Origin: Chitinophaga silvatica
Lineage (GTDB): Bacteria > Bacteroidota > Bacteroidia > Chitinophagales > Chitinophagaceae
NCBI RefSeq assembly: GCF_003419895.1
Contig: NZ_QPMM01000007.1
Coordinates: forward strand, 476,469 to 540,468
Length of the DNA stretch: 64,000 nucleotides
Reading direction: 5' to 3'
The notes under the pieces are model-generated. The model searched no databases and had not been told where the DNA came from. It was given only the letters and a program-made list of their open reading frames with translations. Position 1 is the first letter of the stretch. Each line of letters starts with the position of its first letter. A program made the translations under genes and the position numbers. Below are positions 35,462-44,586 of this stretch, piece after piece.

Positions 35462-35495
35462 TTTGAGTAATAAATTAACTATTTACCTAACTTCG
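35462..35495 (+). promoter_or_regulatory. Candidate promoter for bshC
   Basis: TTTG at 35462-35465 followed, 22 bases later, by TAACTTCG at 35488-35495, close to the Bacteroidota TTTG / TAnnTTTG arrangement. The start codon is 68 bases downstream. Confidence 0.4.
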
Positions 35496-35563
35496 TACAT
35501 TCAAAAATTTCGATGTATTGGCACTACATTGCAAAAATTGGTAATTTGAAATAGCGACATTAT

Positions 35564-37147
35564 ATGCTCGAGTATATTCCTTATGGGAAAACAGGTTATT
35601 TTTCACAGCTGGTAACGGATTTTTTAGGAGAATGTCAGGAGATCAGACCTTTTTATAAATATTCACCCACACATCCAGATTTTTCTGCTGCAATAACAGC
35701 CCGTCAACAATTCGATACTCCAAGGGAAGCCCTTGTAGCCGCATTAACAGAGCAATATCAAACCTATAATACTGATACTGCAGTTTCTGATAACATACAG
35801 GCATTGTTACAACCAGGTACCTTTACAGTTTGTACCGCTCATCAACCTAACATATTTACCGGATATCTATATTTTGTTTATAAGATATTGCAAACTATCA
35901 AGCTGGCAAACTCGCTGAAAGAGCAATATCCGACAAACAACTTTGTTCCCGTTTATTATATGGGAAGTGAAGACAATGACCTCGATGAACTGGGAAGTAT
36001 TTATATAGATGGTAAAACACTTACCTGGAATACAGAGCAGCAAGGACCGGTAGGGCGCATGAATCCTGCTTCCCTGGAGCCTTTGATTGCAGAAGTTAAA
36101 AAGGCTTTGGGCTATGCCCCACATGCAAATGAGTTGGTTGAATTGCTTCAGAAAGCATATCTGGAGCATAAAACTGTTCAGGAAGCTACCTTTTTCCTGG
36201 TAAATGCTCTATTCGGCCGATTCGGATTGGTAGTAGTTATTCCGGATAATCCAAAGCTGAAGCAATTGTATATACCTGTGATGAGAGATGAGCTTTGGAA
36301 TCAGCAATCATACTCTCTTGTAGGGAATACACTGGCAGAATTACCGGAGCATTATAAAATTCAGGCTAATCCACGTGAAATAAATCTGTTTTACCTGCAG
36401 GATGGAATGAGAGAACGTATTGTACGTCAGGGTGCTGAGTGGAAAGTATTACACACCTCGTTGACATTCGACGCAACTTCACTGGAAGCTGAATTAACTA
36501 AGCATCCCGAGAGATTTAGCCCGAATGTTATTCTTCGCGGCATGTTCCAGGAAACTATTCTACCAAATATTGCCTTTATTGGTGGGGGTGGTGAAATAGC
36601 CTACTGGCTCGAATTACAGCAGTTGTTCGAACATTATAGGGTTCCTTATCCTGTTTTGTTGCTAAGAAATTCATTATTACTTGTTGATGAATTTTCGAGA
36701 GAAAGAATTAAGAAATTAGGCTTGAAAGTAACAACGTTGTTTCAGCCTACAGAAGATATTATCACAGGATACGTAAAACAACATACCAATGCTTCTTTGG
36801 TTTTGAAAGATGAATATGAAGCAATTGAGAAGTTGTATGATGGTTTGGAAGAAAAGGCAAAAAGTATTGATATTACTTTAGTGGCCAGTGTGGGAGCCGA
36901 AAGAAAACGAGCCTTAAAATCGATAGGTAAAATTGAGCATAAGTTCCTGAAGGCAGAAAAGAAAAAATTCGCCTGGCAGGCCGATCAGATTCGCCAGCTG
37001 AGGAGCCGCTTATTCCCTGGAAATTCTTTACAGGAAAGGAAAGAGAACTTTATGCCTTGGTATGCACAGGAAGGCCCTGAATTCCTGGATCGGGTTTACG
37101 ATGCATTGATACCGGTTACAGATCAGTTTATTATTTTAGAAGAATAG
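35564..37147 (+). CDS. bshC: Bacillithiol biosynthesis cysteine-adding enzyme BshC
   Basis: Adds cysteine to glucosaminyl-malate in the last step of bacillithiol synthesis. 527 residues, normal for the family. Motifs: IPYGKTGYFSQLVTDFL at the start, TVCTAHQPNIFTGYLYFVYKI (the nucleotide-binding HQPN region), PVYYMGSEDNDLDEL, FIGGGGEIAYWLEL in the middle, and a long C-terminal helical coiled coil (about residues 400-490) ending with the FMPWYAQEGPEFLD segment. It implies a low-molecular-weight thiol pool of the bacillithiol type. bshA and bshB are not in the window. Confidence 0.95.
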   Translation: MLEYIPYGKTGYFSQLVTDFLGECQEIRPFYKYSPTHPDFSAAITARQQFDTPREALVAALTEQYQTYNTDTAVSDNIQALLQPGTFTVCTAHQPNIFTGYLYFVYKILQTIKLANSLKEQYPTNNFVPVYYMGSEDNDLDELGSIYIDGKTLTWNTEQQGPVGRMNPASLEPLIAEVKKALGYAPHANELVELLQKAYLEHKTVQEATFFLVNALFGRFGLVVVIPDNPKLKQLYIPVMRDELWNQQSYSLVGNTLAELPEHYKIQANPREINLFYLQDGMRERIVRQGAEWKVLHTSLTFDATSLEAELTKHPERFSPNVILRGMFQETILPNIAFIGGGGEIAYWLELQQLFEHYRVPYPVLLLRNSLLLVDEFSRERIKKLGLKVTTLFQPTEDIITGYVKQHTNASLVLKDEYEAIEKLYDGLEEKAKSIDITLVASVGAERKRALKSIGKIEHKFLKAEKKKFAWQADQIRQLRSRLFPGNSLQERKENFMPWYAQEGPEFLDRVYDALIPVTDQFIILEE

Positions 37148-37180
37148 GAGTTATCAGTAAGCAGACGACCTCTAATTATT

Positions 37181-37595
37181 GGATTTATTTTCTGTGGCCA
37201 CTGGCAGGGAGGGGGCAAGTACAATGCTATTAAGTTAAGAGGAAGGATGTTGATTGGATATTGACATCAATTTGAAGGATTAGTTTCCTTTACCGTAGGT
37301 AGGGCAGGGGTAAACCCTGCCCCTACAGGGTTTCAGCGAATTACAGTTTCTATTTTGTAGAATTGTTTCTTTACAGAAATGTAATTAGTAGACCGACATT
37401 TAACATGAAATATATCTACCAGATGAAAATATAGTTTCGCTGAAGCCCTGTAGGGGCAGGGTTTTACCCCTGCCCTACCTACGGTAAAGGCAACCAGTCA
37501 TTTAAATTGAATTCAATATTCCATCAACCCCCTTCCTTCACTTAATAGCATTGTGCTTACCCCCGCCCTGCCTAAAACAAAGGCAGCTAATCCTT
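37181..37595. repeat. GC-rich foldback repeat element, copy 2
   Basis: The 541-base gap between convergent bshC and FUSC genes is filled by a long imperfect inverted repeat: 37203-37340 pairs with 37436-37572, around a 95-base AT-rich centre, with weaker similarity further out. Each arm carries two GC-rich blocks about 94 bases apart (for example GGCAGGGAGGGGGCAAG and GTAGGGCAGGGGTAAA-CCCTGCCCCTAC) and the linker AATGCTATTAAGTTAAG. The same blocks, linker and spacing occur at 12267-12790. No coding frame is present. It resembles a non-autonomous foldback (MITE-like) or REP-type element and may also terminate both flanking genes. Confidence 0.88.
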
Positions 37596-37688
37596 CAACT
37601 TGAAGTCATTATTCCACAGCAACCTTTACCCATATCTAAATATCATTGACTATCTAAAAAAAATCATGAAGTCAACTATCAATATTTC

Positions 37689-39914
37689 TTAACTATTCGA
37701 CAATGTTTTAGCCATATCTCTTACAATAGAAAGGATAGCTCTCAATTGGTCATGCACTTGTTTTGTTTCCAGCATTTCATCTCTGGTGGCAGTAGGGCCC
37801 TGACCTTCATTGATTTCTTCCTGGCGGCGTGCCACCAGTTGTTCGAGATGATTCTGGAGCCGGTCGAAGGCGTGAACCTGTGTAGAAGGTGCTGAAACAT
37901 CAGTAACCGGATTAATCATCAGTAACAATTGATCCACGTAGTTGAGCAGGAAGTCGGTGATTTCCCGGTATTCAGGGCGTGGAAACTGTACACCATGATT
38001 GAGGCTATAGGAGCCTAAAGTAGCTGTATGGGAAGTAAGAGCATGATTCAATACCACAAAGTGGTAGATCTGTGAGGCCTTTTTCTGCTTGCTTTTCGGC
38101 TCAGAAAGCATACGTTGGAAGGCCGACATCATATTGGCACTTTCTACATAAGTTTCTTTCCTCGCTAATTTGAATTCGGTAATTGAAACAGCTTCATTGG
38201 AATAGGCTCTCATCACAGTTTCAAAATATTTTCTGTTGGAAGTCAACATTTTCGTCATGTAGTCGGGCAGGTAATTATGTTCCCAGGTTGGCCACAGGAG
38301 CATATTTGCGAAAAATGCTATACCTCCTCCAATGAAAGTATCCACTACTCTTTGGGTAGCATTATGCAGATCGGCCGGGTGGAGGAAATGCAGTAAAAAG
38401 ATGATAAAAGGAGTAACAAAAAATACACTTAAGGTATACTGGAAGCTCATAAAGCTATATGCTCCGAGGATACAAAGGAGCATGCTAATGAAAATCACAG
38501 TAGAGTTATTGGTAAGATAGAGCAGTCCGGCAGCAAATAAGGCACCGGTAACAGTACCGATTAATCGTTGTATGCTTCTGGATCTGGTAAGTCCGAATCC
38601 TGGTTTCAGAATTACGATAATGGTAAGTAAGATCCAGTAAACTCTGTCGAGCTGCCAGATCATGCCCAATGAATATCCCAGTACCGTAGCGATACTTACC
38701 CGCATTGCATGGCGGAAAATATGAGATTCGAAGGTGAGGTTATTCCTGAATGTTTCTATATCATATTTCTGACTGGTAGTGAATTTTGAGAGTTCCAGTT
38801 TCGGATCTACGGTATCTTCCTTAATTCGTTCCAGCCTGGTGAGGCGATGGAGGTTATAGATTCTTTGTGCCATGTCCTGAAGGTTTTGCAGGATATTGGT
38901 AAGCGGAATGGTACGCGTTCTTTCTTTAAGAGTTGGAAGTTTTAGGGTGATATCGGCAATGATTGCTTTCACTTTTTCCATCTCATACCTGAGATTTGTT
39001 TTAGGGAGGGAACGCTGGCCGGAGGCCACTGCGAGGCCAATTGTTCGTAGTTCCTGAGCAAATTCGAGGATGAGGACATGAAACTTTTCCAGTACTTCCT
39101 GGTTTTTAAAATCGTCCTGCAGGGCGTTGTAATCGGTTTGAGAGGCCATGATTTGTTCCTGGAGATCTATCATGTCCAGGAAAATCAGTACCATGCTTTT
39201 AGATATACTGGTAGTTCCTTGTTGTGCGGAACGCCTTTTCAGCAATAATTCCCTGACATTCTCCTGTTTTTCGTTTACAATCACCTGTTGTTCCAGTACC
39301 TCTTTATAATTTTCTGTTACGTTTATACCTGGAGTATAGAATTTTGCCCGTAGTTCCAGATATTTGGCTGTTTGTATGATACAGTCGCCCAGCGCCTGCT
39401 GAACATTAAGGTATGGGCGTATTTGCCAGAGTATGAGAGCCAGGGTTGCATACCAGATGCTACCAAGGAGCACCATGGAGGAGTGAAGGAGTGTTAATTG
39501 CGGGGTGAGGTTTGTTTCTCCCAGGATGGAGACCATCACGAGGAGGCATCCGGTTCCGATATTGCCACCTCTGATGCCGTAGACGAGGAACATGGCAAAT
39601 ACGAAGCAGGAGAGGGCTATCCAGGTGCCCATCAGAATGGGGTATGGAACCAGTAGTCCGGTTATTAAAGCCGTAAGAAATATTAATATAGTGCTGATTA
39701 TCAGACCATTACGTTTGTGGATGATGGTTCCTGGTACATCACTTAAGGCAGTACAGAGGGCGCCCATCGACATGGCAATGCCGAGGTCGAGTTTGCCCAT
39801 GGCTACAAATACGAGGGAAGGCACTACTACACTGATGGTAGTACGTAGTCCATTGCTAAAGTGGTAACTGTAAAGGAAGTTCTTGATGTCGTTGGTCAGC
39901 TGTTCCGTTTGCAA
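37689..39914 (-). CDS. FUSC-family inner membrane protein (YccS-like)
   Basis: A 741-residue protein with two repeats of membrane helices plus cytoplasmic domains: about six transmembrane segments at residues 22-165, a hydrophilic helical region (about 170-395), a second membrane block (about 405-525) and a C-terminal soluble tail. This is the layout of the YccS/YhfK (FUSC) family, often linked to export of aromatic acids, though the function of this member is unknown. It begins at a TTG: an in-frame stop lies two codons upstream and the next Met is far inside the first membrane block. A -7 element with a short leader fits this start. Confidence 0.87.
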   Translation of the reverse strand: MQTEQLTNDIKNFLYSYHFSNGLRTTISVVVPSLVFVAMGKLDLGIAMSMGALCTALSDVPGTIIHKRNGLIISTILIFLTALITGLLVPYPILMGTWIALSCFVFAMFLVYGIRGGNIGTGCLLVMVSILGETNLTPQLTLLHSSMVLLGSIWYATLALILWQIRPYLNVQQALGDCIIQTAKYLELRAKFYTPGINVTENYKEVLEQQVIVNEKQENVRELLLKRRSAQQGTTSISKSMVLIFLDMIDLQEQIMASQTDYNALQDDFKNQEVLEKFHVLILEFAQELRTIGLAVASGQRSLPKTNLRYEMEKVKAIIADITLKLPTLKERTRTIPLTNILQNLQDMAQRIYNLHRLTRLERIKEDTVDPKLELSKFTTSQKYDIETFRNNLTFESHIFRHAMRVSIATVLGYSLGMIWQLDRVYWILLTIIVILKPGFGLTRSRSIQRLIGTVTGALFAAGLLYLTNNSTVIFISMLLCILGAYSFMSFQYTLSVFFVTPFIIFLLHFLHPADLHNATQRVVDTFIGGGIAFFANMLLWPTWEHNYLPDYMTKMLTSNRKYFETVMRAYSNEAVSITEFKLARKETYVESANMMSAFQRMLSEPKSKQKKASQIYHFVVLNHALTSHTATLGSYSLNHGVQFPRPEYREITDFLLNYVDQLLLMINPVTDVSAPSTQVHAFDRLQNHLEQLVARRQEEINEGQGPTATRDEMLETKQVHDQLRAILSIVRDMAKTLSNS

Positions 39915-39937
39915 ACGTTATTGGGTTTTTGATGCTG

Positions 39938-39945
39938 CAAAGATA
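39938..39945 (-). promoter_or_regulatory. Candidate -7 promoter element for the FUSC gene
   Basis: TATCTTTG on the minus strand is an exact match to TAnnTTTG, 23 bases upstream of the TTG start, giving a leader of roughly 17 bases. No clear -33 TTG is seen. This supports the TTG start of the FUSC gene. Confidence 0.5.
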
Positions 39946-40093
39946 AGGCATGGAACGATGATTTGGGGGAATGAGAGAAAGTTGCTTTTCGTATGTGCAT
40001 TAATTGTGAAATAGTTGTGCAGTAAAATTCATAAATTCATAAAACCATGAGTCTTTAATTTCATTATATTACTTTTTGATTCGGGTAAAATTA

Positions 40094-40101
40094 TATCTTT
40101 G
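40094..40101 (+). promoter_or_regulatory. Candidate -7 promoter element for smc
   Basis: TATCTTTG, an exact TAnnTTTG match identical to the one facing the other way for the FUSC gene, 27 bases before the smc GTG start. A TTTTTG stretch at 40073-40078 lies somewhat closer than the usual -33 distance. Confidence 0.5.
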
Positions 40102-40128
40102 ACGCCTTAAAAAACCTCGGAGTACGAC

Positions 40129-43100
40129 GTGCGCTTAAAAACACTAGAAATTAAAGGCTTTAAAAGTTTTGCCGATAAAACCGTATTGCAATTTGATGAG
40201 GGGATTACAGGTGTGATTGGGCCAAATGGTTGCGGCAAAAGTAACATCATCGACTCCATTCGCTGGGTAATTGGCGAACACAAAATCAGCAACCTTCGTT
40301 CTGAGAATCAGGCTGGATTGGTGTTCAATGGTTCCAAAAGCCGTTCGGCAAGTGGAATGGCTGAAGTTAGCCTCACGTTTGAGAATACCAAAAACGTATT
40401 ACCTACTGAATTTACTACGGTAACGATTACACGCAAGTTTTACAAAAATGGCGATAGTGAATACCGCCTCAATGATGTAGCCTGCCGCTTGAAAGATATC
40501 CATAACCTGTTTATGGATACCGGTGTGAGCACGGATTCCTACGCGATCATTGAGTTGGGAATGGTAGACGATATCATCAAGGATAAGGAGAACAGTCGCC
40601 GTAGAATGTTGGAGCAAGCCGCCGGTATTTCTATCTACAAAACCCGTAAGAAAGAGGCTAAAACCAAACTGGATGCAACCGAAGGCGATTTGAACAGGAT
40701 TGAAGACCTCCTGTTTGAAATCAATAATAACCTTAAAACCCTGGAAAGCCAGGCCCGGAAAGCTGAAAGATATTATGAAGTAAAGAAAGAATACCGGGAA
40801 GTAAGCATAGAACTGGCGAAAGCAGCCCTGGAAGGATTTAATATCACGTTCAAAGACCTTACAGAAACTCAACAAAATGAGGCAGATCGTAAACTGGCCC
40901 TTGAAACCGAGATCCTAACCGCCGAAGCAGCCGTAGAACAGGATAAACTACACTTCGTTGCCAAAGAAAGAGAGTTGCAGGTATTGCAAAAATCTTTTAA
41001 TGAAGTGGTGGCTGCTATCCGTACAAAAGAAAATGATAAGAACCTCGCCACGCAGCAGCTAACCTATCTGCGGGAGCGCGAGAAAAATATAAATGAATTC
41101 CTTTCCAATGCCGAAGGTCAGCTACAGGGCCTTGAGACTTCCATAGAATTCACTGAAAAACAAGTGGTTGAAGAAACAGAAGTTTTCGATACCATGGCAG
41201 ATGAACTGGAAACATTGAGAGATATGGTGGAAGAAAAGAAAGAACGCTTCCAGCAAAAGAAACAGGCTTTAGAAACCTTACGCAACGACCAACAGCGCTG
41301 GCAACGCCAACAGTTTGAAGCTGAGAAAAAAGTAGCGGTTGCAGATACTTCCGTTATGAACCTGCAAAGAAGCATTCAGCAATTGCAGGAAGAAAAAGCC
41401 AGCAGACAAACACAAATCGCCCAGCTGGAAACTGAAAAGGAAACACTCCAAACTACTTTAGCAGATAGTAAAACATCGCTGGAGGAAATGGTTCGTTTCC
41501 AGGAAGAAACCAAATCAAAAATCCTCGCTACTCAATCTGATATAGAAGGATTAAGAGACAGGTTGGTTGACGAAAACAGGACGCTCGACTCCAAGAAAAA
41601 TGAGTACGACCTCTTAAAATCGTTGGTCGACAGTCTGGAAGGTTATCCTGAAAGTATTAAATTCCTGAAAAAGAATCCGGATTGGAACAACGAAGCGCCT
41701 ATTCTCAGTGATATATTTTTCTGTAAGGAAGAATATCGTACCTGCATCGAAAATCTGCTTGAACCATATTTGAGCTATTATGTTGTCAATAACGTAGAAG
41801 AAGCCATTCAGGCTATCCAGTTACTGGATTCAAATAAAAAAGGGAAAGCTAATTTCTTTATTCTCGATCAATTTAAAACAAACGATTCACCATTGCTGGC
41901 TCCTCCGGGAACAATTCCGGCATTGGAAGTGGTTGAAATTGATGAGAAATACAAAGGCCTGGGCCAATATCTCTTAGGAAAGGTATTCGTAGGCGATGAT
42001 CTGACCCGACTGGAATTTAGTCAACTTTCCGACGATCGCATGTTGCTGGTAGAAAAATCCGGCCGTATGCATCGTGGAAAATATAATATCAGCGGTGGTT
42101 CTGTAGGTTTATTCGAGGGCAAGAAATTGGGTAGAGCCAAGAACCTGGAGAAATTAGAGCAAGAAATCAAAGACCTGGAAGGAGTTGTTAGTCAATTAAG
42201 AACAGCCTTACAGGAAAAACATAACGAAGTTTTAGGCTACAACAGCCAATTAAACGAAAACAATATCAACGCAGCCAGGGAAAAAGTAAATCAGTTGAGC
42301 AACCAGCTATTTGGTTTGCAAAACCGGATCGAAAACTTCCATCACCTGATCGAAGCCGGCGACAAAAGATTAGAGGAAATGCAACAGTCATTATCCACTA
42401 ACCAGGAAAGCATCTCCGGTGTAAAAGATGAACTGGATACCCTCAACGAAAGGGTTCTTGAACTGCAGGATAGTATTGCCGATGCCGATAAAACCGCTCA
42501 GGAAACTGAGCAACAGTTTAATATGGCAACCGTACAATACAATAATCAGAACCTGCAACATACCCGCCAGCAAAGTAAAGTGCAGGCCCTGAAGCAGGAA
42601 CTGGAATTTAAGCGCAAGCAATTATCAGACTTACATCAGCAAATTACCAGCAACAAATCACAACTGGAAGATGCTGTGCTGAATATTGAAATCGCCGTAG
42701 AGAAGTTGGGGCATGCCGATGATGGACTGGTAGAACTTTTCCGCAAAAGAGAAGAAGAAGAAAAAGCACTCAACGAAAAAGACCAGGAATATTACAACTT
42801 CAGGAACCATTTACAGGAACTGGAGAGCGCTTTGAGAGTGAAGCAAAGAGCCAAAGAACAACTGGAGCAACAGCTTAATTCAATCAAAGACAAGGTAAAT
42901 GAACTGAAACTTCAACTAACCTCAATGAAGGAAAGATTAAGTGTTGAGTTTAAAGTAAACCTGGATGAAATTATAGACGAGCAAAGAAGCTCCGAACTAC
43001 CGGTCGATGAACTACAATCCAGTGCCGAGAAGCTGAAGAAGCGTATGGAGAATATGGGAGAAATTAACCCTACGGCCATAGAAGCTTATCAGGAAATGAA

Positions 43101-43659
43101 GAAGCGTTACGAGTTTATACTGGAACAGAAAACAGACCTGGTAAACGCTAAGGATTCATTACTGGCAACCATTCAGGAGGTAGAATCTACCGCCAACCAG
43201 AAGTTCCTGGATACCTTTAACCAGGTGAAAGAGAACTTTATACGGGTATTTAAAGCCTTGTTTACCGAAGAAGATCAATGCGATATGGTGCTGAGCGATC
43301 CTGAGAACCTGGCAGATACCGGAATTGAGATTATAGCTAAGCCAAAGGGTAAACGCCCGGCGGCTATTACACAATTATCCGGAGGGGAGAAAACCCTGAC
43401 GGCAACAGCGTTGTTATTTGCTATTTACCTGATTAAACCTGCTCCATTCTGTATCCTAGATGAGGTGGATGCACCTTTGGATGATGCGAACGTGGGTAAG
43501 TTTACCAATATGATCAGGAAATTCTCTGATAATTCACAGTTTATTATTGTTACGCATAATAAGCAAACAATGGCGGCTGTAGATGTTATTTATGGTGTTA
43601 CCATGCAGGAACCGGGAGTTAGTAAATTGGTGCCGGTAGATTTCAGAAGTTTGAACTGA
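40129..43659 (+). CDS. smc: Chromosome segregation protein SMC
   Basis: An ATPase that organises and segregates the chromosome together with ScpA/ScpB. 1176 residues. Head N-terminus with Walker A GPNGCGKSN at residues 31-39, then a long coiled coil (about 165-510), a hinge (about 515-680, with KSGRMHRGKYNISGGSVGLFEGKKLG), a second coiled coil (about 680-1020) and the C-terminal head with the signature LSGGEKTLTATALLFA and Walker B FCILDEVDAPLDDANV. Translation starts at GTG 40129; the following MRLKTLEIKGFKSFAD is the canonical SMC start. A promoter element lies just upstream. Single gene, followed by the DUF4259 gene with its own promoter. Confidence 0.97.
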   Translation: MRLKTLEIKGFKSFADKTVLQFDEGITGVIGPNGCGKSNIIDSIRWVIGEHKISNLRSENQAGLVFNGSKSRSASGMAEVSLTFENTKNVLPTEFTTVTITRKFYKNGDSEYRLNDVACRLKDIHNLFMDTGVSTDSYAIIELGMVDDIIKDKENSRRRMLEQAAGISIYKTRKKEAKTKLDATEGDLNRIEDLLFEINNNLKTLESQARKAERYYEVKKEYREVSIELAKAALEGFNITFKDLTETQQNEADRKLALETEILTAEAAVEQDKLHFVAKERELQVLQKSFNEVVAAIRTKENDKNLATQQLTYLREREKNINEFLSNAEGQLQGLETSIEFTEKQVVEETEVFDTMADELETLRDMVEEKKERFQQKKQALETLRNDQQRWQRQQFEAEKKVAVADTSVMNLQRSIQQLQEEKASRQTQIAQLETEKETLQTTLADSKTSLEEMVRFQEETKSKILATQSDIEGLRDRLVDENRTLDSKKNEYDLLKSLVDSLEGYPESIKFLKKNPDWNNEAPILSDIFFCKEEYRTCIENLLEPYLSYYVVNNVEEAIQAIQLLDSNKKGKANFFILDQFKTNDSPLLAPPGTIPALEVVEIDEKYKGLGQYLLGKVFVGDDLTRLEFSQLSDDRMLLVEKSGRMHRGKYNISGGSVGLFEGKKLGRAKNLEKLEQEIKDLEGVVSQLRTALQEKHNEVLGYNSQLNENNINAAREKVNQLSNQLFGLQNRIENFHHLIEAGDKRLEEMQQSLSTNQESISGVKDELDTLNERVLELQDSIADADKTAQETEQQFNMATVQYNNQNLQHTRQQSKVQALKQELEFKRKQLSDLHQQITSNKSQLEDAVLNIEIAVEKLGHADDGLVELFRKREEEEKALNEKDQEYYNFRNHLQELESALRVKQRAKEQLEQQLNSIKDKVNELKLQLTSMKERLSVEFKVNLDEIIDEQRSSELPVDELQSSAEKLKKRMENMGEINPTAIEAYQEMKKRYEFILEQKTDLVNAKDSLLATIQEVESTANQKFLDTFNQVKENFIRVFKALFTEEDQCDMVLSDPENLADTGIEIIAKPKGKRPAAITQLSGGEKTLTATALLFAIYLIKPAPFCILDEVDAPLDDANVGKFTNMIRKFSDNSQFIIVTHNKQTMAAVDVIYGVTMQEPGVSKLVPVDFRSLN

Positions 43660-43675
43660 TCTTAGGTTTTAATTG

Positions 43676-43705
43676 TTGTAAAAAGATCTGATAGAAATAT
43701 CTTTA
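43676..43705 (+). promoter_or_regulatory. Candidate promoter for the DUF4259 gene
   Basis: TTG at 43676-43678, then 19 bases, then TATCTTTA at 43698-43705, matching the Bacteroidota -33/-7 layout with one mismatch in the -7 element. The ATG is 28 bases downstream. Confidence 0.5.
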
Positions 43706-43733
43706 TTACAGAAAATAAAAAAATGTAATTATT

Positions 43734-44129
43734 ATGGGCGCTTGGGGCACCAGGAATTTTGAAAATGATGGATCACAGGACTGGATATTTGATCTGATGG
43801 AGAATAGGGATGGTGGATTGGTTACTGATACGATGGCTCGTATTATAAACAACCACGAAACACTGGAAGTAGGAGATTGTGAAGAGGCTTTAGCGGCAGC
43901 AGAATTAGTTGCTGCGCTTGTAGGGAAACCCAGTGAAGACTTTCCTGAAAACCCATTGGATCAGTTAGATATTCTGAACCTGATCGCTACCCGTACATTG
44001 AGGAATCAGGCAATTGCAGCTGTTAACAAAATAGTTGCTGGTTCTGAAATGAAAAACTATTGGGAACAGGAAGGAAGCCTGGATAGCTGGGTAGCAGTTG
44101 AACAGGGATTAATAAAACGCCTGGAATAA
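43734..44129 (+). CDS. DUF4259 domain-containing protein
   Basis: A 131-residue, probably cytoplasmic protein with the DUF4259 signature: MGAWGTRNFENDGSQDWIFDL at the N-terminus and an acidic, Ala/Leu-rich middle helix (EEALAAAELVAALVGKPSEDF). Function is unknown; members are often found near polymorphic toxin systems, where some are suspected to be immunity-like proteins, but that link is inference. It has its own promoter-like sequence and a strong terminator, so it is a single transcription unit between smc and the RHS operon. Confidence 0.85.
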   Translation: MGAWGTRNFENDGSQDWIFDLMENRDGGLVTDTMARIINNHETLEVGDCEEALAAAELVAALVGKPSEDFPENPLDQLDILNLIATRTLRNQAIAAVNKIVAGSEMKNYWEQEGSLDSWVAVEQGLIKRLE

Positions 44130-44138
44130 AAAAGTTTG

Positions 44139-44173
44139 AAGCCGTCTCTACTTTGTTGAGACGGCTTTTTTTT
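44139..44173 (+). terminator. Rho-independent terminator after the DUF4259 gene
   Basis: A 10-bp stem (AAGCCGTCTC / GAGACGGCTT) with a 9-base loop, followed by a run of eight T ending at 44173. It starts 10 bases after the DUF4259 stop codon. Confidence 0.9.
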
Positions 44174-44179
44174 GATTTT

Positions 44180-44205
44180 CATACAGCAAAAACTTTTGCT
44201 GTATG
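44180..44205. repeat. Near-perfect 26-base palindrome in the RHS operon leader
   Basis: Two 12-base arms (CATACAGCAAAA / TTTTGCTGTATG) around a 2-base centre, 7 bases after the terminator T-run. It could be an operator or a second hairpin. The remaining gap, 44206-44586, is AT-rich with no open frame or clear promoter; several TTG and TATTTTG fragments exist but none with convincing spacing. Confidence 0.6.
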
Positions 44206-44586
44206 ATTCCTATTTCCTGTTTGAGTAGATGACTTGATAATTTAAAATCAAGATAAAAAATTCTTAATAATTGATTCTCACCTTTACTATAAACGTTTTC
44301 AGAATTGGTCTGCTTTTTTATTTAAGAAGTATTGTTGAATTCAAAAAGTGTCTTTATATTGGTAGAGTGGTATTGTTTAGTGTGCTATTTTGTTAATCCC
44401 GACTGTTATAAATTAAACCTATACTGTGCTGTTGTTTAAAAACTCTATTGATATATGAAAACAAAGAAAACTATTTTATATACCTATTATTTCTGAGTGC
44501 ATTTTTCCATAAAAAAATTTTAAAGCAATCTGTTATTGTGGCTAAGTACTGTCACAATATTGTTATATCCAACTAAGTTGATCCTT

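Noticed and set aside
40399..40875. 158-codon minus-strand frame inside smc
   Set aside because: Shadow of the SMC coiled-coil coding sequence; composition is the antisense of Lys/Glu-rich codons.
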